DNA from: Gemmataceae bacterium
GTDB taxonomy: Bacteria > Planctomycetota > Planctomycetia > Gemmatales > Gemmataceae
Length of the DNA: 64,000 nt
Direction: 5' to 3'
Assembly (NCBI GenBank): GCA_022842245.1
Contig: JALHPZ010000003.1
Location: 26,146-90,145, forward strand
Shown here: positions 17,553 to 25,763 of the stretch, one piece after another
Layout of the letters: the number at the start of each line of letters is the position of its first letter
Numbering within the stretch: the stretch's first letter is position 1
The notes under the pieces: model-generated
What the model saw: the letters and a program-made list of their open reading frames with translations, nothing else
What the model was told of the DNA's origin: nothing
Database searches by the model: none
Position numbers and translations under genes: made by a program

Positions 17553-17632
17553 GTCGAAAGGCACGAAGAGACTCGATAAGGAAGAATGAATCGGTTCGAC
17601 TCCTTGTGCCTTTTCGTACCTTTTCGCGTCAA
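17553..17632. repeat. Intergenic inverted-repeat element C
   Basis: The left arm CGAAAGGCACGAAGAGACTC pairs imperfectly with the right arm CTTGTGCCTTTTCGTACCTT. Units of about 9 bp (AAGGCACGA) are visible. It separates two convergent genes. Confidence 0.75.
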
Positions 17633-17640
17633 TCCAGTCT

Positions 17641-18342
17641 TCAGTCGATCCGCAGATGGCGATCCCATTCGAGGCCGCCCGGCAGGTCGGGCGATGATGT
17701 GCATTCGAGATGGACGATCCGCCGATGGCGCGCCGTCGTCGCCTCGGAATGCCCGCTGGCGTGCAGAAGCAGCGGCCGCATCAGCAACACGTCCCCGGCT
17801 TCGCACAAGAGGGTCCGCGCGTCCGCGGTCGCATCCAAAGCCGTGCGGTGCGAACCGGGGACGACGCGCAGCGGGCCATTGTCGTCGGCCATCGCGTCGA
17901 GGTGGATGCGCACCGTCAGCATCGTCGCCAGCAACTCTTCCGGCGCTTCGAGGTGCGGCACGCCGGCCTTGACGGTCGGCTTGGCGAAGCCCGACACGGC
18001 CCGGTGCTCCTGCACGGCGACCGTGTAGTCGCGGTGCCACGGCAGCGCCCAACTGTGTCCCGGTGGCTTGTCGAAGTACAGGCCGCGCACGATTCCGGCG
18101 TCCGGGCCGAGCGCCGCACGCAGCATCGCCACCAATGGATCGCACCGTTTCAGCCAGTCGATGGCGTGGGGCCAAAGACGTAGCAGATTTCGCGCGCCGT
18201 AGGCGGGCCCGCGCGAACCGGCGAGGACGGACGAAGAATTCGAAGCCAGCGCCGAATCGACTTCGAGGATCATCGACGCGATGTCGGAGCTTGAATACGC
18301 CGAGGGGATCCAGGCGAAACCGTCACGTGCGAGGTCGTTCAT
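17641..18342 (-). CDS. Phytanoyl-CoA dioxygenase family protein
   Basis: A 233-residue Fe(II)/2-oxoglutarate dioxygenase of the PhyH family. The iron ligands are visible as His103-x-Asp105 in PWHRDY and a distal His (about 194, LLLHASGHS), with an Arg in HRRIVHLE for 2-oxoglutarate. The ATG at 18342 overlaps the stop of the upstream permease by four bases (ATGA), indicating coupled translation. Its substrate is unknown; coupling to an amino-acid permease suggests a small imported molecule, which is inference. Confidence 0.85.
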   Translation of the reverse strand: MNDLARDGFAWIPSAYSSSDIASMILEVDSALASNSSSVLAGSRGPAYGARNLLRLWPHAIDWLKRCDPLVAMLRAALGPDAGIVRGLYFDKPPGHSWALPWHRDYTVAVQEHRAVSGFAKPTVKAGVPHLEAPEELLATMLTVRIHLDAMADDNGPLRVVPGSHRTALDATADARTLLCEAGDVLLMRPLLLHASGHSEATTARHRRIVHLECTSSPDLPGGLEWDRHLRID

Positions 18343-19772
18343 CGGCGTCGCAGGAAGAGGAAGTAAATAAGCCCGCCGAGCGCGGCGTAGCACGAGCCGA
18401 CGATCGCCTCCGTTCGTTGGCTCGTGCCGAGGAACATGTTCGCGAGCACGGCGGCCATGAAGAGCACGTAGATCGCCGGCACCACCGGGTAGCCGGGGCA
18501 GCGGTAGGGCAGGGAAGCGGTTTGATCGCGGTGGATGCGGCGGAGAATGAAGATCGCGGCGACGCCGAGCGTCTCGAACATGATGCCGCCGACGACGCAG
18601 TAATCGGTGAGGATGTCGAAGACCGACTTCTTGGCGTCGATGATGTTCAGTTCCTTGGCCACTTCGGCGACGACGACGAGCAGCATGGCCCAACCGGAGA
18701 AGACGAGCATCGCCTTGGCGGGCGTCAGGTAGTTCGCATGCACTTCGCGGAGCGTCTTTGGCGAAAGGCCGTCGTCGCTCATGGCGTAGAGGAGGCGCGG
18801 CGCGACGAGGATGTTCCCGTTCAGCGAGCCGAAGACAGAGGTCATGAGGATGAGCGAGGCGACGAGGATGCCGGCGGAGCCGAGCAGGCGGGCGCAGAAC
18901 TCGGTCGATAGCGGGGTGGTGGAGAGCGAGCCGGAAGACTTGTCGGCCATCTCGGCGCCGGACACGGCGGAGTAGTAGGCGACGTTCGCGCCGACGTAGA
19001 GGAAGATCAGCACGAACATGCCGCCGAGAAGGGCGCGCGGGATGTTACGCTGCGGGTCCTTCACTTCCTCGGCGATGGGCGTGATGTTCAGCCAGCCGTG
19101 GTAGGCCCAGAGGACGCCGACGACGGCGACGCCGTACTTGGACCAATCGATCGCGGTGAAGTCCGGCCAGATCGGCGGATAGTTCGAAAGGCTCGGCCGG
19201 TGTTCCGTGGCGGGAGGGAACAGGAATACGGCGAACGGAAGGACCATCAGCGCGAGGATCGAACCGACTTTGAGCAGCGTGAGGAACATCTGGAGTCCGC
19301 CGCCGATGCGGGTGCCGCGGATGTTCACGAGCGTCAGCCCGGCGATGACGGCGATCGCCCCGATCACGCGGACCCAGCGGTCGAGGCCCTGACCGTTCAC
19401 GAGGACCATCACATCGCTGAGCGATTCGACGAACATGACGGCGAGCACGCCGATGGACGAAGTGCGGATGATGCCGAAATCGACCCAGCCCCAAAGGAAA
19501 CCGGCCCAGCGGCCGTAGCTGTCACGGAGGAAAGCGTAGTTGCCGCCGGCCTTCGGCAGCCGCACGGCGACCTCGGCGATGGCGAGCGCGCCCATCAGCG
19601 AGAGCAGGCCCACGACAACCCAGACGGAGATCGCCAGCGCGAACTCCGGGCACTGCTCGGCGACGTTGCGGCCCTTCTTGAAGACGCCGGAGCCGATGAC
19701 CGTGCCGACGACGACGGCACCGGCCATCCATGGCCCGATGATGCGCGGAAGTGAAGTGGGATTCATGGGCAC
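18339..19772 (-). CDS. APC-family amino acid permease
   Basis: A 477-residue transporter with about twelve to thirteen hydrophobic helices. Helix 1 contains VVGTVIGSGVF, the substrate-backbone-binding motif of the amino acid-polyamine-organocation superfamily. Later segments GNILVAPRLLYAMSDDG and a terminal RCPGYPVVPAIYV match the LAT/basic permease branch. It overlaps the downstream dioxygenase gene by four bases. The specific amino acid cannot be read from sequence. Confidence 0.92.
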   Translation of the reverse strand: MPMNPTSLPRIIGPWMAGAVVVGTVIGSGVFKKGRNVAEQCPEFALAISVWVVVGLLSLMGALAIAEVAVRLPKAGGNYAFLRDSYGRWAGFLWGWVDFGIIRTSSIGVLAVMFVESLSDVMVLVNGQGLDRWVRVIGAIAVIAGLTLVNIRGTRIGGGLQMFLTLLKVGSILALMVLPFAVFLFPPATEHRPSLSNYPPIWPDFTAIDWSKYGVAVVGVLWAYHGWLNITPIAEEVKDPQRNIPRALLGGMFVLIFLYVGANVAYYSAVSGAEMADKSSGSLSTTPLSTEFCARLLGSAGILVASLILMTSVFGSLNGNILVAPRLLYAMSDDGLSPKTLREVHANYLTPAKAMLVFSGWAMLLVVVAEVAKELNIIDAKKSVFDILTDYCVVGGIMFETLGVAAIFILRRIHRDQTASLPYRCPGYPVVPAIYVLFMAAVLANMFLGTSQRTEAIVGSCYAALGGLIYFLFLRRR

Positions 19773-20091
19773 GAGTCTACTTGATCCGGTATGAATTTAC
19801 CACAAAGGACACGAAGATCGGCGGGATGGTGATGAATCCGGAACACCGCTCGAGCTTGCTCCGATGGAGATTCGCACACGTTCCTCGGCACATACCGACA
19901 CCGTAGAATCGACGTAAGTCCATACGGGGCATAGGTGCTTCCGGAAATCGGGAGTGGGTCCGCCGGAGGGTGGCGCAGTGGCGGCGGAATCACGATGCGG
20001 ACGTTGCCGGCCGATGCCCCGGGTAATGAAGACTCGTAACACCCTGCGGGCATCCTGTCCTGATCAAGTTCCTGATCTTTGAGAATGGGGA
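19773..20091. other. 319-bp gene-free stretch with half an inverted-repeat element
   Basis: It lies between the WD40 gene and the permease (both minus strand). A short open frame of ~96 codons is present on the minus strand but has no family resemblance, and it reads into the permease start. At 19798-19822 there is a single arm, TTTACCACAAAGGACACGAAG, resembling the left arm of element A without its partner. The rest (19830-20075) may be an eroded mobile-element remnant; I see no transposase. Confidence 0.5.
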
Positions 20092-21024
20092 TTATTTCAC
20101 CAGGGTGACGACGACGGTGCCGTTGTCGTGGCCGCTATAGAGCGTCTTGGCGTCGGTGTCGATGGCGACGGTGTAGCCGGGGGAGTTGACCTTGCTGGTG
20201 AAGACGGCCTTTCCGGCGTCGAGGTCCCAGACGTTCAGCAGGCCGGAGTAGCCACAGGTGGCGAGGCGCTTGGCCTTGCCGGACCAGGCGATGCCGTACG
20301 GGTCGTCGGTGGTCGGGCCGAGTTTCTTGGTTTCCTTCCCTTCGGCGGTGTTCCAGAGGCGCACGGTGCGGTCGAGGCTGATCGAGGCGAGGGTGGTGTT
20401 GTCGGTGAAGACCAGGCCGGTGATCGCCTGTTCGTGGCCCTTGAGCTGCTTCGATTCCTTGCCGGCGGCGACGTCCCACACCTTGATGATGTTGTCGCCG
20501 CCGCCGGAGGCCAGGAGCTTGCCGTCGGGGGAAATGGCGACGGAGTAGACGGAGGCGGTGTGGACGCCAAGTGCCTTCGCCTCCTTGCCGTCGGCGGGGT
20601 TCCAGAGTTTCACGGACTTGTCGGCGCTGCCGGTAGCGATCTGCTTGGCGTCGGGCAGGATCGCGACGGTGTCGACGATATCGGTGTGCCCCTTGATCTC
20701 GGCGGTGGTCTTCTTGTCGGCGAGGTTCCAGACGCGAGCGGTCTTGTCGAGACTCGCGGAGACGAGCGTCTTGCCGTCGGTCGAGAACGCGACGGCGTAG
20801 ACGGGACCGGTGTGGCCGGTGAGTACGGCTTTTTCCTTGATCGTGCCGCCGCCCACGTCCCAGATCTTCACGGAGTTGTCGAAGCCGGCGGTCGCGAGCA
20901 ACTTGCCGTCGGCCGAGAGCACGACGCAATGTACGAGTGCGGTATGTGCCTTCGTCGGCGTCTGAGCCAGTACGACGGCCGTGGAGAGGATGGCGAATGC
21001 ACTCAAAAGACCAATTCGGCGCAT
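20092..21024 (-). CDS. Secreted WD40-repeat beta-propeller protein
   Basis: A 310-residue protein with a signal peptide (1-20, cleavage after VLAQ). It is made of seven WD40 blades, the first five each ending in IWD, VWN, LWN, VWD or LWN and opening with a GHT/GHE-like turn; blades 6 and 7 are more divergent. Seven blades make one complete propeller and there is no other domain. Such propellers are scaffolds; no partner is apparent. It is divergent from the PIG-L gene at 21149. Confidence 0.9.
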   Translation of the reverse strand: MRRIGLLSAFAILSTAVVLAQTPTKAHTALVHCVVLSADGKLLATAGFDNSVKIWDVGGGTIKEKAVLTGHTGPVYAVAFSTDGKTLVSASLDKTARVWNLADKKTTAEIKGHTDIVDTVAILPDAKQIATGSADKSVKLWNPADGKEAKALGVHTASVYSVAISPDGKLLASGGGDNIIKVWDVAAGKESKQLKGHEQAITGLVFTDNTTLASISLDRTVRLWNTAEGKETKKLGPTTDDPYGIAWSGKAKRLATCGYSGLLNVWDLDAGKAVFTSKVNSPGYTVAIDTDAKTLYSGHDNGTVVVTLVK

Positions 21025-21148
21025 GGCAGGCTCCGGGAAAGGGTGTAAGGCAGGGACCGACCGAGGAATAGAGTACCAAAAGCGGATCGCGATTGCTCGC
21101 GCCGTTCCCTTCGGTATTCTTTCCGGACACGATCAACGAGGAGCCGCC

Positions 21149-21928
21149 GTGGCTGATTTGGAAAAGGTGGACGTGGTGGCCGTCGCCCCGCATCCGGACG
21201 ATTTGGAAATCCTTTGCGGCGGGACCCTCGCGAAACTGGTCCGGCAAGGATACCGCGTTGCGATCATCGACCTGACGAGTGGGGAACCGACGCCGCGAGG
21301 CAGCCTGGAAACCCGCAAGCAGGAGGCCGAGGAGGCGCGGGAAATCCTCGGCGTGCAGATGCGCATCAATCTGGACCTGCCGAACCGCGTGCTGATGGAC
21401 CACCCGGACAACCGATTCGCGCTCGGCACGGCGTTCCGGCGATTGCAGCCGAAGATCGTGATTGCCGCGTTCGGCCGTACGCCCGCCGGCTCCCCCGACC
21501 ACTATCAGGGCGGCCTCATCGCCGAGGCGGCGCGGTTCTATTCGCAGCTCACGAAGTGGGACGACCGCTTCGACGGCACGCACCCGTATCGCGTGCCGCA
21601 CCTCGTGTACGTGCCGTTCCCGTCGGACGCCGAGACGCGATCCTGGCCCGGCACGTTCGTCATCGACATCACCGAGACGATGGACCAGAAACTCGACGCA
21701 GTGCAGGCGTACCGCTCGCAGTTCGACGATAACCGCTTCGACAAGGTGAAGCACTATCTGTCGAGCGCGAACGGCTTCATCGGCAGTCGTTGCGGATTCC
21801 TGTACGGCGAGCTGTTCACTCTGCCGACGCCGGTTGGCGGCGAAGACTTGTTCAAGCTCGTTCACGGCGGGAAGGGGAGCATCGCCCCGGTGCAGTTGCC
21901 GGGCAAAGACCACCTACCGCTCCAGTAA
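21149..21928 (+). CDS. PIG-L family deacetylase, BshB1-like
   Basis: A 259-residue zinc deacetylase of the LmbE/PIG-L family, removing N-acetyl from GlcNAc-type substrates. The zinc site AHPDDLEI is at residues 14-21, and a DLTSGEPTPRGS loop resembles the DLT-GE-GTRG segment of the bacillithiol enzyme BshB1; SPDHYQGG supplies the distal His. The GTG start at 21149 is preferred because GAGGAG lies five bases upstream and the family's first strand begins at once. An aminotransferase follows by 20 bases, probably in one operon. Bacillithiol synthesis is possible, but bshA and bshC are not here. Confidence 0.85.
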   Translation: MADLEKVDVVAVAPHPDDLEILCGGTLAKLVRQGYRVAIIDLTSGEPTPRGSLETRKQEAEEAREILGVQMRINLDLPNRVLMDHPDNRFALGTAFRRLQPKIVIAAFGRTPAGSPDHYQGGLIAEAARFYSQLTKWDDRFDGTHPYRVPHLVYVPFPSDAETRSWPGTFVIDITETMDQKLDAVQAYRSQFDDNRFDKVKHYLSSANGFIGSRCGFLYGELFTLPTPVGGEDLFKLVHGGKGSIAPVQLPGKDHLPLQ

Positions 21929-21948
21929 CTACCCTCTCGTGAATCATC

Positions 21949-23061
21949 ATGAACGCGAAAACCATCCTCGCCGAACGTACGCGGCAGATTGAAGTGTCGG
22001 GCATCCGCAAGGTGTTCGATCTCGGCAAGTCGCTGAAGGACCCGATCAACCTGAGCATCGGGCAGCCGCACTTCGCGGTGCCGGAGCCGATCCGCGACGC
22101 GGCCAAGGCCGCCATCGACGCGGGGCACAACGGCTACACCGTCACGCAGGGCCTCGCCGAGTTCCGCGAAAAGATCAAGACCGACCTCTCGAAACGGCTG
22201 CCGGGGCAGGACCGCGAAGTCATCATCACGAGCGGTACCAGCGGTGGCCTGCTGCTCGCGCTGCTCGCGGTGGTGAACCCCGGCGACGAGGTGATCGTGC
22301 CGGATCCGTACTTCGTGGCATACCCGCACCTCGTCACCCTCGCGGGTGGCACGACGGTTTACGTGGACACCTACCCGGATTTCCAACTTGACCCGGCGAA
22401 GGTCGAGTCCGCCATCACGCCGCGAACGAAGGTGATCCTGCTTTGCTCGCCGGCGAACCCGACGGGCACGGTTGCCTCGCGAGAAGTCAAACGTCAACTG
22501 GCCGAGATTGCGCGCCGGCGCAATGTCCTTCTGCTGAGCGATGAGATTTACAACGCCTTCCACTATGACGCGCCCGCCAGCAGCCCGGCCGAGGACGACC
22601 CGGACACCCTCGTCATCGAAGGCTTCGGCAAGACCTACGGCATGACCGGCTGGCGCCTGGGCTACGCCCACGGACCGAAGGCGATCGTCGACGAGATGAT
22701 GAAGCTCCAGCAATTCACCTACGTTTGCGCCCCAAGCGTCGTGCAGCATGCCGGCATGGCGGCAATGGATTTCGACGTCTCCGGCATCGTCGCCGACTAC
22801 AAGCGGAAACGGGATCGGTTGTGCGCCGGCCTGCGCGAGCGATTCGAGTTCGACGTGCCCGGTGGGGCGTTCTACCTGTTCGCGAAGGCGCCGTGGGGCA
22901 CCGGCACCGAGTTCGTCAAGGAAGCCATCCGCCAGTCGTTGTTGATCATCCCGGGGGGAGTCTTCAGCCGGCGGGACACGCACTTCCGCATCAGCTACGC
23001 CGCCGCAGACGAAACGCTCGACCGCGGCATCGAGGTGCTGAACCGGATCGCGCGCAAGTGA
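21949..23061 (+). CDS. Class I/II PLP-dependent aminotransferase
   Basis: A 370-residue fold-type I aminotransferase. It shows the SPANPTGTV motif, LLSDEIYNAF with the PLP-contacting Asp and Tyr, and the Schiff-base Lys228 in GFGKTYGMTGWRLGY. The C-terminal Arg for the substrate carboxylate is in HFRISYA. Family members act on aspartate, aromatic amino acids or alanine; the exact substrate is not predictable. It follows the PIG-L gene by 20 bases on the same strand. Confidence 0.92.
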   Translation: MNAKTILAERTRQIEVSGIRKVFDLGKSLKDPINLSIGQPHFAVPEPIRDAAKAAIDAGHNGYTVTQGLAEFREKIKTDLSKRLPGQDREVIITSGTSGGLLLALLAVVNPGDEVIVPDPYFVAYPHLVTLAGGTTVYVDTYPDFQLDPAKVESAITPRTKVILLCSPANPTGTVASREVKRQLAEIARRRNVLLLSDEIYNAFHYDAPASSPAEDDPDTLVIEGFGKTYGMTGWRLGYAHGPKAIVDEMMKLQQFTYVCAPSVVQHAGMAAMDFDVSGIVADYKRKRDRLCAGLRERFEFDVPGGAFYLFAKAPWGTGTEFVKEAIRQSLLIIPGGVFSRRDTHFRISYAAADETLDRGIEVLNRIARK

Positions 23062-23130
23062 CCGGATGTTTGGCGTATTCCTTGATGCCAACTCTCTGGT
23101 AATCTCGACGGTATGCGAGAGGATCCCTCC

Positions 23131-24306
23131 ATGCACCGTTTTCCGTCGTTCGTCGGGGCCGTGTTCGTCGGCCTGTTCACTTTCGCCATCGCGGCGGCCC
23201 AGACTCCGCCCGCGGCCGTGCCGGGTGCGCCGCCGATGGAGCCCAAACAGGAGTGGCCCAAGGAAATCGCGGGCAAGGATCTCAAGGGCTGGATCGCGGA
23301 ACTCAAGGATTCACCCGACGCCGCCCAGCGCGAGGCCGCGGTCAAGGCGATCCCGATGTTCGGCCCGCCGGCGCGGGACGAAGCCCTCACACCACTCTTG
23401 ACCGCCCTTCGCCGGGAGACCGATCCGGGCGTAAAGGTGAACCTGCTGATCGTCATCGGCAGCATCGGCCCGCGAACGCCCGAGGAAGGCAAAAAGGTCG
23501 TCGACCCGCTGAAGATCATCGTCTCCACCTCCAGTTCCGGCAGCCCGTATCGACTCCACGCCGCCCGCGGTCTTGGCAATTGCGCCGAGTTCGCGTCCGA
23601 AGCGATCCCGGAACTTTCGCTAGCGCTCGAGGATGCTTCGTGGGAGACGCGCCGAACCGTTGCGCAAGTTCTCGGAGTCGTGGGGCGGCCCAACGATAAA
23701 CGGAAGTCCCCACATACCCAGGCGCTCAACTCGGTTTCGAAAAAGATCCGCACTGAAAAATCGGCGCCGGTTCGGCTCGAACTGGTCCAGGCCATGGTGT
23801 CGATGGGCCCGCCCGCCGTGCCGGCGAACCCGGCCGATTACGCCAAGGTGATCGAGCCGTACTACAAGGTCATCACCGAGCAACTGAAGGATGAGAAGGA
23901 CAAATCGATCCAGGTCTGGCTAACGGTCCTCTTGATGCTCTACGACGGTTCGCAGTTCACAGAGACGACGATCAAGAAGATCGCGGACCACGTGCCGGGG
24001 GCGGACGCGAACGCGAGGGTGGCGGCGCTGCGGGCGCTCGGCCTGCTGGATGAGAAGGCCAAGTCGTTCCTCCCCGTCATGCAGGACGCACTCAAGAACG
24101 AAGATCCGGTGACGGTGATCGAGGCGATCAACGCTCTCGCGGCGCTGGACATGCACGCGCGTCCCGCGATCCCGGACCTGGAGAAGTTGAAGGCCACGAC
24201 CAAGGACGAGACCATCAAGGCGATGGCAACGGCCGCGATCGATATCATTCAAGGCAAGAAGCCGGCCGCCCCGGTGCCGGCTCCGGCTCCGCCGCCCAAG
24301 AAGTAA
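23131..24306 (+). CDS. Secreted HEAT-repeat protein
   Basis: A 391-residue protein with a signal peptide (1-25 from the ATG at 23131, with GAGAGGA upstream; an in-frame ATG lies at 23113). The body is an array of helical HEAT-like repeats, with segments such as AAREALTPLLTALRRE-like pairs and VAALRALGLL. It ends in a Pro/Ala tail (APVPAPAPPPKK). No catalytic domain is evident. Only 26 bases separate it from the DUF1501 gene, so they are likely co-transcribed. Confidence 0.8.
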   Translation: MHRFPSFVGAVFVGLFTFAIAAAQTPPAAVPGAPPMEPKQEWPKEIAGKDLKGWIAELKDSPDAAQREAAVKAIPMFGPPARDEALTPLLTALRRETDPGVKVNLLIVIGSIGPRTPEEGKKVVDPLKIIVSTSSSGSPYRLHAARGLGNCAEFASEAIPELSLALEDASWETRRTVAQVLGVVGRPNDKRKSPHTQALNSVSKKIRTEKSAPVRLELVQAMVSMGPPAVPANPADYAKVIEPYYKVITEQLKDEKDKSIQVWLTVLLMLYDGSQFTETTIKKIADHVPGADANARVAALRALGLLDEKAKSFLPVMQDALKNEDPVTVIEAINALAALDMHARPAIPDLEKLKATTKDETIKAMATAAIDIIQGKKPAAPVPAPAPPPKK

Positions 24307-24332
24307 GGGCGAACACCAGTTCCGGGTGCGCC

Positions 24333-25763
24333 ATGTTCTCCCTCGCCGGACGATCTGCCCCGAATCTCTGTCACGGCCGTTCCCGCCGGGAATTCCTGCG
24401 AGTGGGCGGTCTTGCGCTTGGCGGATTATCCTTACCTGCGATGCTGGCGGCCGCACCGAACCGTCGCGCCAAGTCCTGCATCTTGATCTTCATGGACGGT
24501 GGGCCGAGTCACCTCGAAACCTTCGACATGAAGCCCGACGCGCCGCTGGAAGTCCGTGGCGAGTTCAAGCCGATCCCTTCGTCCCTTCACGGCGTGCCCG
24601 TCTGCGAACTGTTCCCGAAACTCGCCGGTCAGATGCACCATTTCGCTCAGGTGCGATCGGTCCACCACTCCGTGAACGACCACAACGCCGGCGCGTACTA
24701 CATGCTCACCGGGCATTCACCCGTCGACGGCGGCAAGTTCATCCAGACCGATTCCGCGAAGACGTTCCCGTGCCTCGGCAGCGCCGTGGCGAAACTCGCG
24801 CCGAATCGCGTCTCGCTCCCGCAATACGTCCTGCTGCCGGAATACCAATGGAACAACGGCGTGGACATCGGCGGGCAGAAGGCAGGCTTCCTGGGCCCCA
24901 ACTTCGATCCGCTGGTCGGCGGCGATCCGAGCCTGCCAGGCCATTCCGTGCCCGGGTTGAATCCGCTGCCGGAACTTCCGCTGGATCGGCTTGGCGAGCG
25001 GGGCGACCTGCAACGAAAACTCGACCGCGCCATCGGTTTGCGGGGCGACGATCCTGCGACCGACCGCCTCGACGCGATGCGCCGGCGTGCCCTCGAAATC
25101 GTCACCTCCCCGAAGACCCGGGACGCCTTCGACCTGTCGAAGGAACCGAGAAAGCTGCGGGAACGATACGGCATGGACCCCGGCACCGACCGCGGGCTTG
25201 AAGCGCGGAAGTTCGGCGGACTGCCGCATTTGGGCCAGTGCTTCCTGCTCGCGCGGCGGCTGGTCGAAGCCGGGGTGAAACTCGTCACCGTCATCACGGG
25301 CCGGCGGATCGACCAGGCGTGGGATACGCACCGCGATCACTTCGGCCTAATGCGACGGTCGTTGTGCCCACCGTTCGACGCCGCGCTCGCGACGCTCGTC
25401 GCGGACCTGCACGATCGCGGACTGCTGGACGAGACGCTGCTGGTGGTGATGGGGGAGTTCGGGCGGACGCCGAAGATCGGTCAGATCACGTCCGGCGCGG
25501 GGGCGAACAAGAACGATGGCCGCGACCATTGGCCGCACTGCTACACCGTGCTCTTCGCCGGCGGCGGCGTGCCGGGTGGTGCGATCCACGGGTCGAGCGA
25601 CAGGTTCGCGGCTTATCCGCGCGAGCTGCCGGTTTCGCCGGAGGACGTTGTCGCGACCGTTTATACCCTGCTTGGCATCGACCCCGGGACGGAGCTGCGC
25701 GATCCGTTCGACAAGCCGTACCAATTGAATACTGGGACACCCATTCGCACGGTTCTGGCCTAA
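24333..25763 (+). CDS. DUF1501 domain protein
   Basis: A 476-residue exported protein with a twin-arginine-like signal (SRREFLRVGGLALGG, about residues 17-31). The body has the alkaline-phosphatase-like DUF1501 features: FMDGGPSHLETFD near residue 52, VNDHNAGAYYMLTGH, and the C-terminal LVVMGEFGRTPKI and GRDHWPHCYTV segments. In planctomycetes DUF1501 genes normally pair with a DUF1549/DUF1553 cytochrome gene; here the partner is the HEAT protein instead. It overlaps the end of the S46 peptidase gene on the other strand by four bases. Confidence 0.92.
   Translation: MFSLAGRSAPNLCHGRSRREFLRVGGLALGGLSLPAMLAAAPNRRAKSCILIFMDGGPSHLETFDMKPDAPLEVRGEFKPIPSSLHGVPVCELFPKLAGQMHHFAQVRSVHHSVNDHNAGAYYMLTGHSPVDGGKFIQTDSAKTFPCLGSAVAKLAPNRVSLPQYVLLPEYQWNNGVDIGGQKAGFLGPNFDPLVGGDPSLPGHSVPGLNPLPELPLDRLGERGDLQRKLDRAIGLRGDDPATDRLDAMRRRALEIVTSPKTRDAFDLSKEPRKLRERYGMDPGTDRGLEARKFGGLPHLGQCFLLARRLVEAGVKLVTVITGRRIDQAWDTHRDHFGLMRRSLCPPFDAALATLVADLHDRGLLDETLLVVMGEFGRTPKIGQITSGAGANKNDGRDHWPHCYTVLFAGGGVPGGAIHGSSDRFAAYPRELPVSPEDVVATVYTLLGIDPGTELRDPFDKPYQLNTGTPIRTVLA

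Noticed and set aside
19763..20053. A possible 96-residue minus-strand gene
   Set aside because: No family resemblance, overlaps the permease start, and contains part of a repeat arm.
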